From: Viola odorata
Lineage: Eukaryota > Streptophyta > Magnoliopsida > Malpighiales > Violaceae
DNA: 64,000 nt
Reading direction: 5' to 3'
NCBI GenBank assembly: GCA_963691705.1
Contig: OY829538.1
Span: 79,242,781-79,306,780, forward strand
Below the pieces are notes generated by a model. The model did no database searches, was not told the origin of the DNA, and saw only the letters and a program-made list of their open reading frames with translations. Positions 57,024 through 64,000 of the stretch are shown here, one piece after another (position 1 is the first letter of the stretch; every line of letters begins with the position of its first letter). The position numbers were made by a program, and so were the translations under genes.

Positions 57024-57119
57024 ATTAACATAATGTGTTCTGTTGGATTCCAAGATGTAAGCATAGTATTCAAATATAAGACTACTTGCTTATATACAAA
57101 ACGTCATGTCAGCTTGCAG

Positions 57120-57307
57120 AGTGGTTTTTATTTCTTCTTCTCATTCTGCATCTGTTCAAGGTTGAGAACAAAATTCATGATGTCAGATTTTATTTGTTGT
57201 ATGCTGGGTTTGGTTTATTTCTCACAGTTACTAGCTCCCTAGTTTCTATTGGAGTTCTCAACTTATTGATATTAAAGAGTAAAGTTAGATCTTATTCGTA
57301 TGAATAA
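57120..57307 (+). other. possible third exon of B1 encoding a membrane segment
   Basis: The acceptor GCTTGCAG at 57112-57119 opens a 188-nt frame. Joined to a donor (TGTG|GTAAAATG) after 56922, it stays in phase and adds EWFLFLLLILHLF and a second hydrophobic stretch (FYLLYAGFGLFLTVTSSLVS) before a stop. This would replace the truncated tail of B1 with a membrane anchor. It is only a splice-signal argument. Confidence 0.4.
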
Positions 57308-58319
57308 AAAATATTCGCCACCTGAAGTGCTCAACTACTTATAATGATTCAATTATAATAGGTTATAAATTGTTGATTTAATAAGAAAACAAATTATAAA
57401 TTATAGTGTTAGTGTTACAATAGAATAAATTGTAGGTTATAAGATTACAATGCTTTAGTAGAGTGCATTATAAGTGACTAGCCTCCTCAAGCTGGCGAAT
57501 AACCACAATTATTATGGATAAATATATAAAATTAAAGTGGCATTTAACATTTAACATTGTTTTAATCATGTATGTCATTGTTTCCAAAAGTTGTTTTTCA
57601 CTAGTATCTAGTTATTTTTCTAGTTATTTACTTTTGAGTTAATGACATTTTACACTCTGTACGACCAAAAATAATATTATATACCTCTAAAAGAAAAAAA
57701 AAGCCATAATAAATACTCTATTGATAAAAATTGACATTTTACATCCTCCGTTAATTCGTGCCAACTAAATGCTCACGTGAACTTTATTTTTGAATTTTTT
57801 TTTTCTTTCATTAAATATGTATTATCCCTGGAAGAATTTTTACATCAGAAGAATAATTAAAAAAAAAATAATAAATAAATAAAACATTTTCTTTTTACCT
57901 TCATCTTCCTTATCCTCCCGTAACTCCTCCTCCTCTCTTATACCTCTTCTTCCTCATCCACGGAACGGGTTGGGTGTTCGGCTTATTGTTGGGTGTTGCG
58001 GGTTTGTATACAATGCTTTGTCATTCAAGTCGAGTGACCAGTTCAGTCATTACCAGAAACTAAAATCATGAAGAAAAATCAAACATTTCTGTGCCACAAA
58101 AAATACAAAAGCTCTGCCCCTTTCTTTACTCAAGCTAATTGTCTTGAAGAGAAAACTGACCTGAAATCGAAAGGCCCAGCAAATTATTCTTGACCAGCTA
58201 ACACGCTGAAAGGAGAAGGAAGGAAATAGATGTCAAAACGTGCTTGACCAGCGTAGAGTTAGAAAAAGAAGTAAACTTTGTGTGACCCAAATTTATTGTT
58301 CTCTTGATTTTGAACGCAC
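57308..58319. other. AT-rich spacer of the RLP module
   Basis: No gene recognised. Low-complexity A/T runs and a C/T-rich patch at 57900-57950. Confidence 0.5.
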
Positions 58320-58421
58320 CTGCGTAGACGGACCTAATCGTTTTGTGTCTGATATTGGTTCTGCATATTCTGCTGCAAGCCTCACAGGAAACCGCAATCC
58401 ATGTGGGTAGATGCTCCCCAT
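58320..58421 (-). pseudogene. isolated exon-like relic, unidentified gene
   Basis: A 102-nt frame of 34 codons with a good acceptor (CTTCAAACAG) before it and a good donor (CAG|GTGCGTTC) after it. It encodes MGSIYPHGLRFPVRL...EPISDTKRLGPSTQ, which looks like conserved coding sequence and not random AT-rich DNA. I found no neighbouring exons on this strand within the spacer. I cannot name the gene. It is probably a fragment carried into the RLP spacer. Confidence 0.5.
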
Positions 58422-59081
58422 CTGTTTGAAGAAACGCGCGAGAGAGATGGGTATGTTGGAGGCTTACAAGTTTAAACCTCGTGAATTTTTAAGTTTTAGC
58501 GGCAATTACGTTATTTAATTAAGTATCCACGAAGCTCTTAAATCCCAATTATACAGTCTGGTATTGATGAAATTAAAATAGGATAAATTGTTGCGTCTCA
58601 ACGCACTAGTTTCATATCTTGGATAGTTGTGAAGAGAACATTCATTGCTCTAAATTTCTAATCCTGATCAACAAAGAGAACGACAACTAGAAGCTTTAGA
58701 TTTAAATCCAGTGGTACAAGGGGACTGCATTTTTTTTACCATTTAACAGTGACGATACTGATGTTGCCGTACGAGTTTGTTTTCTTGTATTGTTCTATTC
58801 TGTCCTTATGTTACGGGTCAATTTTAGCTCATTTTTCTCTCTTTTTTTCCTTTAACTTTGAAATTGTTACATGTCCAATTTGTGGTAATATGAGATTTGT
58901 TCTAATGATTAATTTGGTTCTATAAATAAAAAGAAACCTTTTTTGTTTGTTTGTTTGAATTAAAACTCATTACATTTTACAGGATCAAGGACTTTAAGGA
59001 ATCATGGTTTCAAATCCTTAAGAAAAAGAACTTTTATTCTTTACCATATACTATAATTAAGTAATTAAGTGTCGTTCAAAC
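58422..59081. other. spacer before the second RLP module
   Basis: AT-rich with no recognised feature up to the duplication junction at 59082. Confidence 0.5.
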
Positions 59082-59193
59082 GACGACCAGGTAGTACTTT
59101 CTTTTCTTCACTGTCAAAACAGCAGAGCAAGATGTTGTCGTCAAAGTTTCGTACTTTATGTAAGTTGCACTCTCGTGCTCATTAGTCATTACA

Positions 59194-59400
59194 TTGAGCT
59201 TGCTTCTGTTTCGAAAAAGGCATGTTTCTAGTACCCTTCTTCCTGTATCGCCTTGTGTTCACTTTCTTTCTTCAAAAAATCGCTCCTTTCGGTGTTTTTT
59301 ATGCCCAATTGCCCATGATGAGGAAAGAAATGATTTTGATGATGATGATGATGGTAGTGACAAATTTAATGATTTTGGACAATTAGGTTTTTCTGAATGA
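59194..59400 (+). pseudogene. relic coding fragment downstream of A2 (also downstream of A1)
   Basis: An open frame without ATG reads through SSTLLPVSPCVHFLSSKNRSFRC to DEERNDFDDDDDGSDKFNDFGQ before a stop. The acidic end looks like real protein sequence, and the Ser-rich beginning resembles an organelle transit region. The matching DNA in copy 1 (about 51518-51715) is frameshifted near the CCCAATTGCCC segment, so no function is being kept. I do not recognise the parent gene. Confidence 0.35.
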
Positions 59401-59515
59401 TGACTGTGAAGTGAGTGGAAGTCTAAATTTGATGGCTTTTGATGAGATTAGTCTTAAATTCTTTCACCCTTTTTTTTAACAGTCGTGAAATTTAACAACA
59501 CATTTCATAGAAAAA

Positions 59516-61725
59516 CTAATAAGAATGAGGATTCATCCATCTGTCTATTGTTTTGTAATATTTTCTTCTCCACTTTCTGCTGAAGCAAAGAGGTGCCATG
59601 ACAATCCAAAAGCCAAGAGCATATGAGATGGACACAAATGAGTAGAAGAGTAGTGGTTCATCAATGAGTCGATGATTCTCTTCTTCATCATCACCATCAT
59701 TATCTTTGTGGCCATCGCTGTTCTTCTCTTCCTTGTCAACAGTATGGCACTCAGGTAATGGTTCTCCGCAGAGCTTCGGATTGCCAATGAAACTACTCTC
59801 TGGGAATGTAGTAAGCTGTTGAAAAAATGGTATTCTTCCCGAGAGATCATTGAAGGCGACACGAAAAGTTGTGAGAGAAGTTATCTGTGCGATTTCGAAA
59901 GGTACTTGTCCGGTTAACTTGTTGTAGGAGAGGTCTAAGCTCTCCAAATTTTTGAGATTCTTGAAGGATCCTGCAAATTGGCCGATCAGATGATTGTGTG
60001 ACAGGTTTAGAGCATGGAGTTCGAGCAAATCACCGAGTTGGATTGGGATTGTGTCTGTTAATAGGTTAACTGAGAGATCAATGCCAGTCATTAGACGAAG
60101 AGGAATACCTTGGTAAGAATATGAATTGCCTTTTGTGGTAAAATCAATAGGTACCCAAGAGTTAGCTTCAAACTTGGTTTTCCAAAACAGATTGTTGCGG
60201 AGGCAAGAAGGAATGGATCCTGAGAAGCTATTGCTGGAGAGATCTAGAAACTGCAGCTTATGCATTTGACATAATTGGTCAGGAATGTAGCCTCTGAATT
60301 GGTTCGTTCGTAGGAGGAGTGCTCCCAATTCGGAGAAGATTGGCATTTGGTCGATAAGCATTCCTGATAGATTGTTATGTCTGACATCCAGCATCTTCAA
60401 AGATGGACTGTTTGACAAGCAAATGGGTATATTTCCGACGAAGTGATTGTTGTGGAGTAGCAACCATTTCAACCGTGTTAGATTGCAGCGTTGGGGGAGT
60501 AACACACCGTCTAAGCTGTTGTTTGAGAGATTCAAGTACCATAGTGCAGAGTCTTCGGTCAGGCCACTGGGAATGGACCCCGAGAAGTGATTGTTGGACA
60601 AGTCTAAGTGCTGCAGGTTTTGCATCTGTCCTAATGATGGGGGAATGAGACCGGTAAATTGACATAAAGATGCATTGAACCTATACAGATTTGGAAGAAG
60701 AACATGAATGTCTGATGGTAATTGGCCATCAAAATGGTTACAGGAGATATCCAGGTCAACGAGTGTCAAGGATATCTGAGAATTTGGGAATTGGCCAACA
60801 AATGAATTGCCCCTCAAAAACAATGATGAAGAAACATTATGCAGCATCCAAGTAGGAAAAGGCCCTTCAAGGAAGTTGTTGGATAAATCTACCGAGTTGA
60901 GTGCTTGTTGGGTGAACAGGAACGAGGGGAGACGGTGGAGATTGCATTTTGCAAGAAGCAGATGCTGTATTTGAAAAGTGGGATGCCAATTTGGACTTTC
61001 TGATTCAACTTGTAACTGATAGTTGTAAGATAAATCCAGATAAGAAAGTCTTGAAAGATTGGCAAACAGGGAAAGTTGAATCTGACCTTGAAAATGGTTA
61101 TAAGAAACATCAATGTGCTCGATTTTGGATAGGTTACTGAGAAAGGAGAGATCACCCTGAAATTTGTTTTTCGACAGGACCAGATTTTTGAGTGATGACA
61201 GGTTGGCCAAACATGGATGAACATCATCTTCAATCATGTTTTCAGAAAGATTCAACAGTTCCAAGTTCATAAGGTTGCACAGTTCTGCAATTTGTGGTGA
61301 TGTGCCTGTTAGCATTTTAATTGCAGTGACAAGTCCAATATACATACCAAAGTGAAGTTTTTGTTACCTTCAGGACGGACCAATCCGCCGATATTGTTCC
61401 CTGCAAGACTTAACTCTTTCAGTTGCTTGATTTGAGCAAAGAGATTCATGTCTGGGAACCAAATTTCTGTTAATTCTTCCCTGTAATCGTCGAGAATAAG
61501 TCTGACCACATGGGAGTTTATGAGGCTGCAATCAACACCCTCCCATTGACAACAATCATCAGTATCAATTTCTTCTGATGAGGGCTGGTAACCCGTTGAA
61601 TCCAGAATTTGCTGGATAGCCCTTCTCTCATCATCCAAGCAACCTTTGCACCAACAAAAGTAGCAGCAGATGCATAATAACATCACCAGAAAATGCAGAA
61701 CAGGAGTATGTTTAAGAGTGATCAT
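59516..61725 (-). CDS. LRR receptor-like protein A2
   Basis: Duplicate of A1, with exons 61368-61725 and 59516-61305 joined in phase to 715 residues. Signal peptide, DDCCQWEGVDC N-cap, LRRs, GNPKLCGEPLPEC, acidic juxtamembrane stretch, membrane helix and basic tail are all present. Compared with A1 it lacks two residues in the Ser/Glu stretch near residue 50 and has scattered substitutions, several of them in LRR surface positions (Gly-Glu to Gly-Gln, Phe to Ser in SGFIPS/SGSIPS, GELHELRALN to GDLLELHALN). No stop or frameshift is seen, so both copies look usable. The 62-nt intron is kept. It is head to head with B2 across 1,015 bp, which includes a solo-LTR-like insertion. Confidence 0.9.
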
Positions 61726-61952
61726 CTCTTGCTACCTGTTTGTGCTCAGAGAGAGTGAAGCTGAGCAATTATGTGTTCACCGTTCCTTATAACTTAGCTA
61801 AGTTTACCAACATTTGTGTCCCTACAGGAGTCAAGTTTACCAGCTATATTGATTAATCAAAGCATTTCAAGGAAATTTCTTAGAAATGCAAGCACACTTG
61901 TGTTGATTGAGACAGAAAATGGCAGAAACGTGGAAACTAAAATAAATGCACG

Positions 61953-62577
61953 TGTTGGGGAAAAACTGAACTGCACCGTGATCAATTTCTTTTTCTCCAC
62001 CACAAAACGAGTAACAATCAAACAATCACAATAAAAGATAGGATTTACGTGAATCACGGGACCAATTTCGACAATCTTCACTAATAATAAATTATTAGTT
62101 TTACAATCACATTAATACTAAAAAGTATTGGTTCTCACAATCTCTCTCAACTCAATCTCATAACTAAATCGAGGAGACCACACTAGAAAAATAATACTCA
62201 ACAACAACTCTTTATTTTTCTCTCAATCACTAACAAAAAAAATACTCTTTATTTTTCTCTCAAATGATATTCAACAACAACTCTCTTCCACACTGCTCAA
62301 TTGCTCTCAGTTGCAACTGATCAACTCCCTGTCTCCTTCTCTCAATTACACTCGGTTGCAATTCTCAACCCATGCATTGCATTGCATATATGCAACCTTC
62401 CATTTTTTTCTTTCCATTGTTCACATTTCCACCGTCCACCCTACTTAGTATGTGTATCACCTTTTTGCACATGGTTCACCTTTTTTTTTTTTTTTTCTTT
62501 TCCCACTGTCCATATTGCGTCTGGCCACCCTTTCCAACTTTCACACTCCTTTCCTTGATATAAGCTGGACTCCAACG
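61953..62577. mobile_element. probable solo LTR (Copia-like), 625 bp, in the A2/B2 promoter
   Basis: Absent from copy 1, where GCATATGG marks the empty site. It begins TGTTGGGGAAAAACTG and ends CTCCAACG, close to the TGTTGG/CCAACA ends of many plant LTRs. The internal phrase AGGATTTACGTGAATCACGGG resembles the conserved GGATTTACGTGG region I recall from Copia LTRs. No second LTR or internal coding region is present. A clean 5-bp target duplication was not found, so the last few bases may have mutated. Confidence 0.7.
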
Positions 62578-62740
62578 ATATGGACCCAAAATAAAATCTG
62601 TTATTGGATCATTGATGATTCATTGACTTGACTATTGAAATGAAGAACATAATTTTCTGTTGGATAAACATAATTCAACAGTTTTTCCACAGAAAACTCT
62701 AAATCTCAGAATAATCACCCACAGTAAAGAATCAAAATCC

Positions 62741-64000
62741 ATGAGGAGTGTTGTTGTGTTCTTGGCCTTACTTCTTCTCCCCTTCCTAGTAAAACATGAA
62801 GGGTGCATGGAGGAAGAGAGGGAAGCTCTCCTACAAATAAAAGACTCAATAAACAGTCCTGACGGAGCTGCTTTCTCAAGCTGGTATGGAGAAAACTGCT
62901 GCGAGTGGGAGGGAGTTGAATGCGACGCATCAACGTTTCGTGTTAATAAGATCTTTTTCCGGAAGCAAAGGAGGGGACAACAAAACATAAGTGAAGATTG
63001 GTATCCAAATGCTACCTTGTTTGCTCAGTTTACTGGTTTACAAGAACTTCACTTGCCAGGGAATCAAATTGGGGGATTCACATCACCTACCGGTAAACTG
63101 TTCTTCACCTAGAATGTGTTTAATTTCCATACTTTCAATGTCTTTTGATGCTTAAATAGTTGATAATTGCTTTTATAATAGCCGTTCAGCATGTATCCCA
63201 CCTAGCAGTTGTCTACTGGTGTGGTGGCAAAGTACCAGGAGGGACTCTGGAATTATCTGATAGAAGTAGGATTTCTCAATGTTAACTCTTATCAAAAGCT
63301 AATTTTGCAGCTCTGCAGAAGCTGAAACACCTAAAGAAGTTGGATCTGCATGACAATTCCATAGCTACTGGTTCTCATTTCTGCTGGGGGAGCATCCCTA
63401 CTCTTCAATTCATAGATTTGTCTAAAAATAAACCACACGAAGACATTCCACAGTGCCTTTGCAAAAGTCAGTCCATTATCGAGCTAAAACTTTCAAACAA
63501 CCAACTGAATGGAAACATTGATGCTTGCTTCAGCAACTTGACCTCTCTGAAACATTTGCATCTCTCCCGTAACTGGTTCAGTGAAAGCTTTCCTTCATTT
63601 CTGTTTCGTAACAACACAAGTATCGAGTCCTTCATCGTCTCACATAATGAGTTCCACGATAGGATTTCATTCTCCACTTTCGCCAATCTGTCGAAACTCA
63701 GTCACCTCGATCTTTCGTACTGTCCAAATCTTGAGATTGAAACCGAGTCCCCGAGTTGGTCTCCATCTTTCAGTCTAAGTCAGCTTAGACTAGGTGGTTG
63801 CAACCTCAACAGCAGAAGTGGCAGTATTGTTCCGAGTTTCATATCCACACAGCACCACTTGCAATACCTAGATTTATCTTACAGTTCACTCCTCGGCAGC
63901 ATTCCTCCATGGATGATTTACAATGTCTCCTCAGAATTGTGGATAAGAGGCAACAATTTGAGTGGTTTATTTCCGAGAACTGAAAAAAACATGAGCTCAT
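62741..64000 (+). CDS. LRR receptor-like protein B2, partial (runs off the window)
   Basis: Duplicate of B1: exon 1 is 62741-63092 and exon 2 begins at 63311 and is still open at the window end. Signal peptide MRSVVVFLALLLLPFLV, N-cap ENCCEWEGVECD and the first LRRs are intact. It has five residues (QQNIS) that B1 lacks after RKQRRG, so B1 carries a 15-nt deletion or B2 an insertion. Substitutions in the LRRs include LREDIP to PHEDIP and SRNGF to SRNWF. About 350 residues are visible, with no stop or frameshift. The C-terminus, and so whether it has a membrane anchor, is outside the window. Confidence 0.85.

Larger units (their letters stand above)
51406..59081. repeat. tandem module copy 1 (LRR-RLP gene pair)
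   Basis: Homology with the second copy starts at GACGACCAGGTAGTACTTTC here and at 59082. It contains receptor-like genes A1 (minus) and B1 (plus) and a 3' spacer. The spacer cannot be checked against copy 2, because copy 2 leaves the window inside gene B2. If the duplication is exactly tandem, the unit is 7,676 bp. Confidence 0.85.
59082..64000. repeat. tandem module copy 2 (LRR-RLP gene pair), cut by the window
   Basis: Nearly identical to 51406 onward, with a constant offset of 7682 across gene A, then changed by the promoter insertions. The A coding regions differ at only about a dozen residues. Copy 2 runs out of the window inside gene B2, so its right boundary is unknown. Confidence 0.92.

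Noticed and set aside
61948..62582. Clean 5-bp target duplication around the solo LTR
   Set aside because: Left GCACG and right GATAT/ATATG do not match; only the empty site in copy 1 supports insertion.

Overview
This is a gene-containing stretch of a eudicot plant nuclear genome. The evidence is GT-AG introns in AT-rich DNA, plant-only families (auxin response factor, remorin, TIR-type NLR, LRR receptor-like proteins), Stowaway-like MITEs, hAT-like elements and a probable solo LTR. TIR-NLR genes argue against a grass. The species cannot be named from this window.

Layout, left to right: 1-4.9 kb is AT-rich intergenic DNA. 5.0-11.9 kb (+) is an ARF6-type auxin response factor with 14 coding exons, a leader rich in upstream ORFs, a 48-residue polyglutamine tract, a miR167 site, and a 329-bp tandem duplication that copies one splice acceptor. 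14.8-18.7 kb (+) is glycyl-tRNA synthetase, with two in-frame starts that suggest mitochondrial and cytosolic forms. 19.3-22.4 kb is a repeat nest with a 530-bp hAT-type element (8-bp target duplication) and a stray 78-bp piece of the last ARF6 exon. 22.7-25.8 kb (+) is an NLR joining a TIR domain to an RPS2-like (CC-class) NB-ARC-LRR, broken by one in-frame TGA. 26.4-27.4 kb is a degenerate AT-rich repeat field.

28.3-31.5 kb (+) is SAM50, the mitochondrial outer-membrane beta-barrel assembly protein. It converges on a remorin-family gene at 32.4-35.2 kb (-). 35.2-42.6 kb is intergenic with two MITEs. 42.6-43.8 kb (-) is a conserved plant gene of unknown function. 45.4-48.7 kb (-) is a metallo-beta-lactamase-fold hydrolase with nine coding exons, including a 36-nt micro-exon. 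A 1.9-kb hAT-like element lies just upstream of it.

51.4-64.0 kb holds two tandem copies of a module of about 7.7 kb. Each copy carries two LRR receptor-like protein genes arranged head to head (A on minus, B on plus) around a shared promoter. The copies are nearly identical, but each shared promoter has its own insertion: 214 bp with a 5-bp target duplication in copy 1, and a 625-bp probable solo LTR in copy 2. The last gene runs off the window.

The genes do not form one pathway. The housekeeping genes (GlyRS, SAM50, hydrolase) and the developmental regulator look intact. The immune-type loci (NLR and RLP pairs) and intergenic DNA carry the recent duplications, insertions and breaks. All exon boundaries were placed by eye from splice signals, reading phase and family knowledge.
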